Source: Pseudomonas maioricensis
Lineage (GTDB): Bacteria; Pseudomonadota; Gammaproteobacteria; Pseudomonadales; Pseudomonadaceae
NCBI RefSeq assembly: GCF_022790535.1
Contig: NZ_LOHG01000012.1
Location: 48,627 to 112,626 of the forward strand
DNA: 64,000 nucleotides
Reading direction: 5' to 3'
A model generated the notes under the pieces. It was not told the DNA's origin and did not search any database. It was given only the letters and a program-made list of their open reading frames with translations. The position numbers and the translations under genes are program-made. Positions 44,480-52,457 of the stretch are shown piece after piece. The number at the start of each line of letters is the position of its first letter. The first letter of the stretch is position 1.

Positions 44480-45622
44480 ATGAATCAGGTCAAACAGCTC
44501 TTCACACGCTACAAAATGCTCGCGCTGGTCATTGCGGTGGCGGCCATCTGGTTATTCTTCAGTTGGCAAACCGACGGTGGATTTCTGACCCCGCGCAACC
44601 TGTCCAACTTGCTGCGGCAGATGTCGATTACCGGCATTCTCGCCTGCGGCATGGTGCTGGTAATCATCAGCGGCGAAATCGACTTGTCCGTAGGATCATT
44701 GCTCGGGCTGCTCGGTGGACTGGCGGCCATTCTCGATGTGGTCTATCACATTCCGCTGCTGGCCAACCTGAGCCTGGTTGCGCTGTGCGGGCTGATGATC
44801 GGCCTCGCCAACGGCTACATGACGGCTTACCTGCGCATCCCGTCGTTCATCGTCGGCCTGGGCGGCATGTTGGCGTTCCGCGGCATTCTGCTGGGCATCA
44901 CCGGCGGCACGACCATCGCCCCGGTCTCGCCGGAACTGGTATACGTCGGCCAGGGTTATCTGCCGCATTCAGTCGGCACCGGCCTGGGCATCGTGCTGTT
45001 CGCACTCACGCTTTTTCTGACCTGGAAACAACGTCGCAATCGTGCCCTCCATGGCCTGGCAGCACACTCATTGGTGCGGGACGTTTTGCGCGTGGTACTG
45101 ATCGGCGCGGTGCTGGCGGGGTTCGTTCAAACACTCAACAGCTACGACGGCATTCCCGTGCCGGTATTGCTGTTGCTGGTCCTGCTCGGGGTATTCAGCT
45201 ACGTCACCAGCCAGACCGTGTTCGGCCGAAGGGTCTACTCGGTGGGCAGCAACATGGAGGCGACCCGGCTGTCGGGCATCAACGTGCAGGCCGTCAAACT
45301 GTGGATCTTCGGCATCATGGGGGTGATGTGCGCCCTCGCCGGCATGGTCAACACCGCAACCGCACGCCTGGCGGCGGGCTCACCGTCTGCCGGGAGCATG
45401 GGCGAACTCGACGCCATCGCCGCCTGCTTTATCGGCGGCACCTCGATGCGTGGCGGCTCCGGCACTGTCTACGGCGCCCTCCTCGGTGCGCTGGTAATCA
45501 CCAGTCTGGACAACGGCATGTCCATGCTCGACGTGGATAGCTACTGGCAGATGATCGTCAAAGGCAGCATTCTGGTATTGGCGGTCTGGGTGGATGTCAG
45601 TACGCGGACGGGGCGACGCTGA
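44480..45622 (+). CDS. xylH: D-xylose ABC transporter, permease
   Basis: 380 residues with about ten membrane segments. GEIDLSVGSLLGLLGGLAA is the CUT2 permease signature, and AACFIGGTSMRGGSGTVYGALLGAL is the conserved cytoplasmic loop that contacts the ATPase. It begins on the base after the xylG stop, so translation is probably coupled. It is the last gene of xylAFGH; a REPIN follows. Confidence 0.95.
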   Translation: MNQVKQLFTRYKMLALVIAVAAIWLFFSWQTDGGFLTPRNLSNLLRQMSITGILACGMVLVIISGEIDLSVGSLLGLLGGLAAILDVVYHIPLLANLSLVALCGLMIGLANGYMTAYLRIPSFIVGLGGMLAFRGILLGITGGTTIAPVSPELVYVGQGYLPHSVGTGLGIVLFALTLFLTWKQRRNRALHGLAAHSLVRDVLRVVLIGAVLAGFVQTLNSYDGIPVPVLLLLVLLGVFSYVTSQTVFGRRVYSVGSNMEATRLSGINVQAVKLWIFGIMGVMCALAGMVNTATARLAAGSPSAGSMGELDAIAACFIGGTSMRGGSGTVYGALLGALVITSLDNGMSMLDVDSYWQMIVKGSILVLAVWVDVSTRTGRR

Positions 45623-45649
45623 TCAAGGATCTGGCTTGAAATGCATTAC

Positions 45650-45724
45650 CTGTAGGAGCTGCCGAAGGCTGCGAAGAATTCGTCCTGACCTACCGCAATC
45701 GCAGCCTTCGGCAGCTCCTACAGG
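45650..45724. repeat. REPIN, class A
   Basis: Class A pair 28 bases after xylH, between convergent genes. Confidence 0.9.
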
Positions 45725-45821
45725 TCAAGTTGACATTTTCACATGCCTCCCTAAAAACCCGTCTTGTCGCGGGTCATCAGGGTCACGTAGCACGCTAAAG
45801 AGGCGGAACGACGATGTTGAT

Positions 45822-46694
45822 TCAACGCGCACCCAACTCACGAATATTCGCCTTCAACTCCTGAAAGTCATACTCGGACAAGCCGACATAATCGAGTACC
45901 AGGTGGCTGATGGTGTTCCACTCGTGATCGGCATTTTCCTTGCCCAGCACACGGTACGACTCACAAATGTGCTCGGCCATTTTCAGGATCGACAGCAGGT
46001 TCTTGACCTGGCTGTGTTGGCCCGTGTCATCACTGAACACCGCGTAGGCATTGTGATGCCGGGCAATGGTCGTGGCCATGTGCTCAGGCAGGCGCCAGGC
46101 TTTGGCGGTGTAGTAGCCGACCACCGCGTGGTTGGTATTGAACGCTTTGTTTTCTACGTCGACGACGCGCTGTTGCTGGTTCGCACCGGCGTAACCCTGC
46201 TCCAGCACCGTCATGTAGCTGGGGAATTTCTTGTACATCAACGGCACGCCACAATCGTGGAACAAGCCCAGTGCATAAGCTTCGTCAACCGCTTGAGAGC
46301 CCAGCCGTTTGGCAAGCGCCAGGCAGGTCATGGCGATGTCCTGCGCGGTGTCCCAGAAACGGTTGAGGATCACGATGGACTCATCGTTCATCCCGCCACG
46401 GATGGACAGGCCGTTGACCATGTTGATCACCGAACGGCTGCCCAGCAGATTGACTGCGCGCGGAATCGAAGAGATCCGGTTACTCAGGCCGAAGTAGCTG
46501 GAGTTGACGATTTTCAGCAAGGCGCCCGCGATACCTGGGTCCTGGGAGATGAGACGGGCAATCTCCGCCAGATCGGGGTCGGGCATGTACTGCTCGATCT
46601 GCAAGTCGACCAGAATCTGCGGCTGCGGCGGCACAGTGATGCCCTGCAAAGCCTGCTTGATTTTCTCGTCGGTAAACTCTGACTCTGCTGACAT
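45822..46694 (-). CDS. HDOD domain protein
   Basis: 290 residues from ATG 46694 (AGGGAA 5 bases upstream); the frame extends 50 codons further without support. A single HDOD domain covers most of the protein (FGLSNRISSIPRAVNLLGSRSVINMV near 80-105; LGLFHDCGVPLMY; HAVVGYYTAKAWRLPEHMATTIARHHN). HDOD proteins are related to HD phosphohydrolases but usually lack catalysis and act in signalling. The HD pair itself (FHDCG) is retained. Single gene. Confidence 0.87.
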   Translation of the reverse strand: MSAESEFTDEKIKQALQGITVPPQPQILVDLQIEQYMPDPDLAEIARLISQDPGIAGALLKIVNSSYFGLSNRISSIPRAVNLLGSRSVINMVNGLSIRGGMNDESIVILNRFWDTAQDIAMTCLALAKRLGSQAVDEAYALGLFHDCGVPLMYKKFPSYMTVLEQGYAGANQQQRVVDVENKAFNTNHAVVGYYTAKAWRLPEHMATTIARHHNAYAVFSDDTGQHSQVKNLLSILKMAEHICESYRVLGKENADHEWNTISHLVLDYVGLSEYDFQELKANIRELGAR

Positions 46695-46944
46695 ACGCTT
46701 CCCTGAACACTCACCCAATACGTGATACGGCCCGACTCTAGCGAATAGGAAAGACATTTGCGATGGGGCATTGCCTGATTGACAGCGCCACTGACTGAAG
46801 GCGCGGACCTGCGGGCTGATTCCGTGCGACAAAAAACCCGTCATTGAAAGGAAAAAAGTTCGTTAAGCCGTTGTTTTCCCGTAGTCTCGGCACACATAAC
46901 CTTACACAGCCACAATCAGGGATCGTCAGCACTTCAACTTACTT

Positions 46945-48084
46945 ATGCGTACATTTTTTACTATTGCCATTGGTTTGGTACTCACGGCTGCTCTTGTCGG
47001 CTACGGTTTCTGGACTGAACAACGTCCGGTGGGCCACTACCTGTCGGACCTACGCATCCAGCTCGTGGTCGACGAAGGCCAGCCAAGTGAACGCGGCAAC
47101 CTGCTGGGCATCCAGCCAGAACTGTTCCCTGCCGACTACCAGAGCACCGCACGCCTGCACCGCAAACTGGCCGCCTACCTGCAACAGGCTCGCGACCAAG
47201 GCCTGATCAACAGCCGGACCATCGTTGTACTGCCTGAACATGTGGGCACCTGGCTGGTTGCCAGTGGCGAGAAAAATGAGGTCTATCAGGCCGTCAGCAT
47301 GGATGAAGCGCTGACGTGGATATCCCTCAGCAACCCGCTCAAGTTTCTTGGCGCAGTGCTCGGCGCCAAGGGTCACAACTGGCTAGACGACGCACACTTG
47401 CGCATGAAAGCGACCTCTATGGCCGAACAGTATCAAACGCTTTTTGGCGGGTTGGCCAGGGAGTTTGGTGTCACGCTGGTCGCGGGCTCCATCGTGCTGC
47501 CTGAACCGACCATTGAAAACGGTAAATTGAAGCTCGGCAGTGGCCCGCTCTATAACAGCAGTGTGGCTTTCGGCCGAGACGGCCAACCTCTCGGCCAGCC
47601 CCAGCGCCAGCTGTTCCCGATGGCGTATCAACGCCATTATGTCCATTCAGCCACCGACTTGAATGTCTTCGACACCCCTGCGGGCAAGCTGGGCATATTG
47701 ATCGGCAGCGACAGCTGGCATCCCGGCAATTACGCCAGTCTGAACAAGCTGGGTGCCGAATTGATTGCCGTGCCCGCCTTTGTCATCGGCTCCGGCCACT
47801 GGACCAGCCCGTGGCGAGGCTACCGCACGCCGGATCTGCTCGGCGCAACCGGGCTGAACACGGGTGATATCAGCGAAGGTGAAGCGTGGCAGCGTCTTAC
47901 CCTGACCAGCCACGCGCCGCTCAGCACTGCCAAGGCCGGTGTCAGCGTTTTCATGCGCGGCCAGCTGTGGGATCAAGGCAGTTCGGGGCACAGTTTCGCC
48001 AGCCGCGATGGCCGCCATATCGTCGAACCGTCGCCGGATGACAAAGCCCATCGTGGCGCTCGCCTGATCAATATCTGGCTATGA
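46945..48084 (+). CDS. Nitrilase-fold (carbon-nitrogen hydrolase) protein lacking catalytic Cys
   Basis: 379 residues with one N-terminal membrane anchor (FFTIAIGLVLTAALVGYGF). The body has the nitrilase superfamily fold: TIVVLPEHVGTW with Glu98, FGVTLVAGSIVLPEP, PLYNSSVAFGRDGQ, and KLGILIGSDSWHPGNY. In active members the last motif reads like ICYDSWFPE, so the catalytic Cys corresponds to Gly254 here, and the catalytic Lys region has Arg221. Only the Glu of the triad is visible. The protein may be a binding or sensory version. The ATGA overlap couples it to the AraC regulator. Confidence 0.8.
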   Translation: MRTFFTIAIGLVLTAALVGYGFWTEQRPVGHYLSDLRIQLVVDEGQPSERGNLLGIQPELFPADYQSTARLHRKLAAYLQQARDQGLINSRTIVVLPEHVGTWLVASGEKNEVYQAVSMDEALTWISLSNPLKFLGAVLGAKGHNWLDDAHLRMKATSMAEQYQTLFGGLAREFGVTLVAGSIVLPEPTIENGKLKLGSGPLYNSSVAFGRDGQPLGQPQRQLFPMAYQRHYVHSATDLNVFDTPAGKLGILIGSDSWHPGNYASLNKLGAELIAVPAFVIGSGHWTSPWRGYRTPDLLGATGLNTGDISEGEAWQRLTLTSHAPLSTAKAGVSVFMRGQLWDQGSSGHSFASRDGRHIVEPSPDDKAHRGARLINIWL

Positions 48085-49127
48085 GCATGACCCCATCGCC
48101 TACACGTCTTGGTGATTTGTCAGTGGGGTTTGTTCAAAGCCTGGCCGATGCGGTGCGCAGTTTTGATCAGGATCCACAGCCATTGCTGGAGCAATACGGC
48201 CTGGATCACCCAAGGTTGGCCGAGGCCGGAGCGCGTTTGTCCATTCCGCGTTACATGCGCCTGGGCCATGCTGCCATTCAACTGACCGGCCAGCCCGGCC
48301 TTGGGTTGCGAATGGGCCGTTTGAGCCACATCAGCCAATGCGGTCTGGCGGGAGTGACAGCAGCCCAGGCCCCGAACGTTCGTGAGGCGGCTCGCACCCT
48401 GATCCGTTTCGAAGCCTTGTATGGTTCAAACTACCGTGGCCAGTCGAGCTTTCACGAGGACGCTGAAGGTGCCTGGTTGCGGTTCTACTCCATCAGCCCC
48501 TACAACGGTTATAACCGCTTTGTGGTGGACTCGATTATCGCCAGTTGGCTGCAGCAACTTTCCAGCCTCAGCGAAACTGAAGTGCGCGCTGAGCGCATCG
48601 AGATTGAATTTGAGGCGCCCGGCTATGCCGCTGAATACAGCGAATTAAGCACACAACCGGTGGCCTTCTCCGCCGCCACCAATCAACTGCGCCTGAACCA
48701 GCACACGTTGAGCCTGCGCAACCCGCAGCACTGCCCCAGCACCTGGGCACATCTGCTCCTGCTGTGTGAAAAAGAGCTTGAACAGTTGACCCGCACCCGC
48801 AGTTTGCGAGAGCGCATCACCCGCCTGCTGGGACCTTTGCTCAACGGGGGAAGGGAACCGGAGCTGGAGGAGATTGCTGCCCGACTGAAACTGCCCGCCT
48901 GGACCTTACGCCGTAAGCTGACCGAGGAAGGCACGGGTTTCCGCAGCCTCCTGAACGACACTCGGCGTGATCTGGCGATGACGTATATCCGCGACACCGA
49001 ACTGGCATTCGGTGAGATTGCCTACTTGCTGGGCTTCGCGTCTGCGGAAGCCTTTCAGCGGGCCTTCAAACGCTGGACCGGCCGAACGCCCGGGGAGTTT
49101 CGGCGGAGTCAGCGTGGGCAGGGTTGA
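48081..49127 (+). CDS. AraC family transcriptional regulator
   Basis: 348 residues. The N-terminal region (RLSIPRYMRLGHAAIQLTGQPGLGLRMG near 53) matches the Arabinose_bd/ArgR-OruR type ligand domain (PF12625). The C-terminal AraC helix-turn-helix pair is LEEIAARLKLPAWTLRRKL and FGEIAYLLGFASAEAFQRAFKRWTGRTPGEFR. Its ATG overlaps the stop of the nitrilase-fold gene by 4 bases, so the two are made together. The regulator may sense the compound handled by that protein. Confidence 0.87.
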   Translation: MSMTPSPTRLGDLSVGFVQSLADAVRSFDQDPQPLLEQYGLDHPRLAEAGARLSIPRYMRLGHAAIQLTGQPGLGLRMGRLSHISQCGLAGVTAAQAPNVREAARTLIRFEALYGSNYRGQSSFHEDAEGAWLRFYSISPYNGYNRFVVDSIIASWLQQLSSLSETEVRAERIEIEFEAPGYAAEYSELSTQPVAFSAATNQLRLNQHTLSLRNPQHCPSTWAHLLLLCEKELEQLTRTRSLRERITRLLGPLLNGGREPELEEIAARLKLPAWTLRRKLTEEGTGFRSLLNDTRRDLAMTYIRDTELAFGEIAYLLGFASAEAFQRAFKRWTGRTPGEFRRSQRGQG

Positions 49128-49149
49128 ATTTTCCGCCCCGGCTGAACGT

Positions 49150-49221
49150 GTAGGAGCTGCCGAAGGCTGCGATATCGGTGTGTCAGGAAGATTGCTTTCG
49201 CAGCCTTCGGCAGCTCCTACA
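49150..49221. repeat. REPIN, class A
   Basis: Class A pair between the AraC-type gene and the small minus-strand ORF. Confidence 0.9.
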
Positions 49222-49243
49222 GAAAAGGAACCTGCTCAGACAT

Positions 49244-49330
49244 TCACAACTCAGTTGCATCATCCGCAGGCTCAGGTGGATCGAGCTCAAATGCCTGGTA
49301 TTCCAGCAGTTCTTCTTGATAGTCGTCCAT
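49244..49330 (-). CDS. Very small acidic ORF (28 aa)
   Basis: On the minus strand ATG 49330 opens a 28-codon frame starting MDDYQEELLEYQAFELD and ending in TEL. GAGG lies about 12 bases upstream, which is rather far. The composition is strongly acidic. I believe similar short ORFs exist near rpiA/ilvA in other Pseudomonas, but I cannot verify it here. Confidence 0.45.
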   Translation of the reverse strand: MDDYQEELLEYQAFELDPPEPADDATEL

Positions 49331-49507
49331 AACGCGTGCCCTCTTGGCTGTTCTTTGAAATGACGTCATTCACTGACCACTGCCCTCACCATAAAGTGCC
49401 AAGGTGAAGGAAAAATGACTTGATCATGAAACATACGATACGCGCGGACTAGGATTTAGCCTTGCCTGTCTTGACTTGCAAAGAGCTTCCGCAATAGGCT
49501 TCAGGCC

Positions 49508-49573
49508 ATGAACGTAACCAAGCATTTCTTCGGCCAGATTATTATTACCGCCATTCCAGTCATGGCGGGTTAG
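49508..49573 (+). CDS. ilvA leader peptide (21 aa, isoleucine-rich)
   Basis: ATG 49508 to TAG 49573 encodes 21 residues, starting MNVTKHFFGQ, with three consecutive Ile codons (11-13), Thr14, Ile16 and Val18. Such regulatory codons just before paired RNA segments are the hallmark of attenuation leaders for branched-chain amino acids. IlvA makes the precursor of isoleucine, so Ile-tRNA shortage would be the signal. The ribosome site is weak. Confidence 0.75.
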   Translation: MNVTKHFFGQIIITAIPVMAG

Positions 49574-49614
49574 CCGACGCGTGCACCCAACCCGCCCAAG
49601 AGGCGGGTTTTTCT
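49548..49614 (+). promoter_or_regulatory. Transcription attenuator of ilvA
   Basis: Four segments are visible. Segment 1 (CCGCCAT, 49548-49554) pairs with segment 2 (ATGGCGG, 49562-49568). Segment 2 extended (GGCGGGTT, 49564-49571) can instead pair with segment 3 (AACCCGCC, 49589-49596). Segment 3 pairs with segment 4 (GGCGGGTT, 49602-49609), followed by T residues: the terminator. A ribosome stalled at the Ile codons covers segment 1, frees segment 2 and prevents the terminator. Confidence 0.85.
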
Positions 49615-49651
49615 TGTCTCCTGGGCTAACAAGTCGAACCAGGAGTCAGAC

Positions 49652-49729
49652 ATGATCAGCATTCAAGCCGCCCTCTTCGCTTCTCAGGCTCAGTGCATCG
49701 TTGCCCATCACACGGGGCCGACACGATGA
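49652..49729 (+). CDS. Second upstream ORF (25 aa) coupled to ilvA
   Basis: ATG 49652 has a strong CAGGAG 7 bases upstream, better than that of ilvA itself. The 25-codon frame (MISIQAALFASQAQ at the start) ends in a TGA that overlaps the ilvA ATG (ATGA, 49726-49729). The likely role is to deliver ribosomes to ilvA by re-initiation; the peptide itself may have no function. Confidence 0.65.
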   Translation: MISIQAALFASQAQCIVAHHTGPTR

Positions 49730-51249
49730 CCGACCTGCTCAATCATTACGCCCGCAAGATCCTCACCTCCCGGGTTTATGACGTGGCCGTGGAAACCCCA
49801 TTGCAGCATGCTCGCCAGTTGTCAGGGCGGCTGGGCAATCAGGTGCTGCTCAAGCGCGAAGACTTGCAGCCGGTGTTCTCGTTCAAGATTCGTGGTGCCT
49901 ATAACAAGCTGGCGCAGCTCAGCCCTGAAGAACTGGCCCGTGGCGTCGTCGCGGCTTCGGCAGGCAACCATGCGCAAGGTCTGGCCCTGGCCGCAAAAAC
50001 CCTCGGTGTTGCCGCCACCATCGTGATGCCCAAGACCACGCCTGAAATCAAAATCGAGGGCGTACGTTCTCGCGGCGCAACCGTGGTGCTGCACGGAGAC
50101 TCCTTTCCTGAAGCGCTGGCCTACTCGCTGAAACTGGTGGATGAGATGGGTTACGTCTACATCCACCCCTATGACGACCCCGACACCATTGCGGGGCAAG
50201 GCACGGTGGCGATGGAGATCCTTCGTCAGCAGCCGGGCCAGCTCGACGCGATTTTCGTTCCGGTGGGTGGCGGCAGTTTGATCGCGGGCATCGCGGCGTA
50301 TGTGAAATACCTGCGGCCGGACATCAAAGTGATCGGCGTAGAGCCAGACGACTCCAATTGCCTTCAGCAGGCCATGGCCTACGGCGAGCGCGTGGTGCTG
50401 CAACAGGTGGGCCTGTTTGCCGACGGCGTGGCTGTGGCGCAAATCGGCCAGCACACGTTTGAAGTCTGCAAGGATTACGTCGACGAAGTGATCACGGTCA
50501 GCACCGATGAAATCTGCGCGGCAATCAAAGATATTTACGATGACACCCGCTCAATCACCGAACCTGCGGGCGCGATGGGCGTGGCCGGGATCAAGAAATA
50601 CGTCGAGCAATACGGCATAAGCGGCCAGACGCTGGTGGCAATCGACTCAGGCGCCAACGTCAACTTCGACCGCCTGCGCCACGTCGCCGAGCGCGCTGAA
50701 CTGGGGGAAGGTCGCGAAGCGATTATTGCCGTGACCATTCCCGAACAGCCGGGCAGCTTCAAAGCGTTCTGCGAAGCGCTCGGCAAACGCCAGATCACCG
50801 AATTCAACTACCGCTATCACACCGACCGCGAAGCGCACATATTCGTCGGAGTGCAGACTCACCCCGAAACCGATCCGCGCAAAGCGCTGATCGCCAGCCT
50901 GACGGAGCAGGGTTTTCCAGTGGTTGATTTGACCGACAACGAACTGGCCAAGCTGCACATTCGCCACATGGTCGGCGGGCATGCCGAGCGGGTCAGCGAT
51001 GAAGTGGTGTTCCGCTTTGAGTTCCCTGAGCGTCCGGGGGCGCTGTTCAACTTCCTTAACAAGCTGGGCGGTCAGTGGACGATTTCGATGTTCCACTACC
51101 GCAATCATGGCGCGGCAGATGGCCGTGTGGTCGCGGGGCTGGTGGTGCCAGAGGAAGAGCGGCACCTGATCCCACCGGCACTGGCCGAGATTGGTTATCC
51201 GTATTGGGATGAAAGTGAGAACGCGGCTTATAGGCTGTTTTTGGGGTAG
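49726..51249 (+). CDS. ilvA: Threonine dehydratase, biosynthetic
   Basis: 507 residues from ATG 49726. It converts L-threonine to 2-oxobutanoate, the first step to isoleucine, using PLP bound to Lys54 in FSFKIRGAYNK. The PLP phosphate loop is VGGGSLIAGI. Two ACT-like regulatory domains occupy the last 180 residues (ITEFNYRYHTDREAHIFVGV; ISMFHYRNHGAADGRVVAGL), as in the feedback-inhibited biosynthetic enzyme. Expression is probably controlled by the attenuator and coupled ORF upstream. Confidence 0.95.
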   Translation: MTDLLNHYARKILTSRVYDVAVETPLQHARQLSGRLGNQVLLKREDLQPVFSFKIRGAYNKLAQLSPEELARGVVAASAGNHAQGLALAAKTLGVAATIVMPKTTPEIKIEGVRSRGATVVLHGDSFPEALAYSLKLVDEMGYVYIHPYDDPDTIAGQGTVAMEILRQQPGQLDAIFVPVGGGSLIAGIAAYVKYLRPDIKVIGVEPDDSNCLQQAMAYGERVVLQQVGLFADGVAVAQIGQHTFEVCKDYVDEVITVSTDEICAAIKDIYDDTRSITEPAGAMGVAGIKKYVEQYGISGQTLVAIDSGANVNFDRLRHVAERAELGEGREAIIAVTIPEQPGSFKAFCEALGKRQITEFNYRYHTDREAHIFVGVQTHPETDPRKALIASLTEQGFPVVDLTDNELAKLHIRHMVGGHAERVSDEVVFRFEFPERPGALFNFLNKLGGQWTISMFHYRNHGAADGRVVAGLVVPEEERHLIPPALAEIGYPYWDESENAAYRLFLG

Positions 51250-51273
51250 GGCTGACAGGCGCAGGTCTATTCC

Positions 51274-51364
51274 ATGTGGGAGCCGGGCTTGCCCGCGATA
51301 TATGAGACGCAGCTAGTCGAAATACCGCGTTTTCGTTTATCGCGGGCAAGCCCGGCTCCCACAT
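51274..51364. repeat. REPIN, class C
   Basis: Inverted pair with GAGCCGGGCTTGCCCGCG after ilvA, between convergent genes. The core (TATGAGACGCAGCTAG) is related to that of the element at 14719. Confidence 0.9.
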
Positions 51365-51382
51365 AAGCGATATGTCTGCTGG

Positions 51383-52198
51383 TTATTGCGCTGGAGCGAC
51401 TTCCGGCTCGGCTTGCGGAGCGGCCTCAACCGGGGCTTCTTCGGCAGGAGCAGGTGCCGGTTCAGCCTGAATCGACTCTGCTGGCGCAGCCGGAGCAGGC
51501 ACTGGCTGGCTGGATTCGACTGCGGGCGCAGGTGTCGGCTCTGCTACCGGCGCGGGCGCTGCCGCCGGTGCCGGTTCAACCAGCGCAGCCGGTTTTGGCG
51601 CGGGCACCGTTTGCTCCGGCACGCCGAGCGCAGCCTTTGGGGTTTCTTTGATGTTGGCGGCTTTTTTCGCTTCAGGCGGCATGAAGTTATCTACCAGCAT
51701 GAAGAACCGATCGTAGAATTTGTCCGACGCCACGGTCTCGCTCGCGACCTTGACCATCGAGTCGTCAGTGGAACCGATCGGCATCGACACCGAACCCAGC
51801 ACACCAACACCCAGACTGGCCGAGTTGTTGGTTTTCTTCAGCGCGTAGCGATCCTGCAAGGCGTTGGCGAATACCGTCGAGCTTTTATCAGTGGTGTCGT
51901 CAGCGGCACAGACCACATTGAAGCTGATCTGCATGTGAGTCTCGCCAGTTTGCTGGAAGCTCTTGTTACCGCTGATCATCTTCGGGTCACTGCTGGTGAT
52001 GATGTAGCCCTGGCTGAGCAATGCGCGGCGCGCGGCTTCACAGGAAGCCGAGTCACTGACCGGGTAAGTCCTGGAAAAAGTCCCCGCGTCGTCAAAATTC
52101 TCATGCTCGTAGACTGCGGTTTTTTTCGAAGAACAGCCCGCGATCGCCAGTAAGGCGACGGCGCAGCATGCGGTACGAAAGTTAACTAAGTTAGGCAT
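51383..52198 (-). CDS. DUF2242 family lipoprotein with Pro/Ala-rich tail
   Basis: 271 residues from ATG 52198 (AGGA upstream). The lipobox LAIAGC places the lipidated Cys at 22. The DUF2242 region covers about 25-185 (SCEAARRALLSQGYIITSSDP; SFNVVCAAD; KFYDRFFMLVDNFMP). The last 90 residues are almost only Ala, Pro, Glu and Val and are probably disordered. It is an outer-membrane or periplasmic lipoprotein of unknown function. Confidence 0.8.
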   Translation of the reverse strand: MPNLVNFRTACCAVALLAIAGCSSKKTAVYEHENFDDAGTFSRTYPVSDSASCEAARRALLSQGYIITSSDPKMISGNKSFQQTGETHMQISFNVVCAADDTTDKSSTVFANALQDRYALKKTNNSASLGVGVLGSVSMPIGSTDDSMVKVASETVASDKFYDRFFMLVDNFMPPEAKKAANIKETPKAALGVPEQTVPAPKPAALVEPAPAAAPAPVAEPTPAPAVESSQPVPAPAAPAESIQAEPAPAPAEEAPVEAAPQAEPEVAPAQ

Positions 52199-52354
52199 CA
52201 AGGATCCTGGGTAAAAACGGTCAGCAGAACTGCGGACTGGAAAACGTCGGTAAGTCTGCAACAAGGGACGCGCAGGATCAACGCGCAGATGGAAAGGATC
52301 TTGTTACAAACGGCCACACCAAGGCCTGTCTGCCAGCGGCAAAGGTTCACAGAA

Positions 52355-52420
52355 TGATCGTTTCAATCACCAATGATTAAAACGATCAAAAACACTTGCA
52401 TTTTATGATCGCTTTAATCA
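52355..52420. promoter_or_regulatory. Three 15-bp operators before the acid-sugar operon
   Basis: TGATCGTTTCAATCA (52355-52369), TGATTAAAACGATCA (52374-52388, inverted orientation) and TGATCGCTTTAATCA (52406-52420). Their starts are 19 and 32 bases apart, close to whole helical turns. They lie 38-103 bases before the first gene of the operon. The DeoR-family protein at 60347 is the probable binder. Confidence 0.75.
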
Positions 52421-52457
52421 TTGTGGATCTCACTAAGAATAAAACGAGAATCCCATC

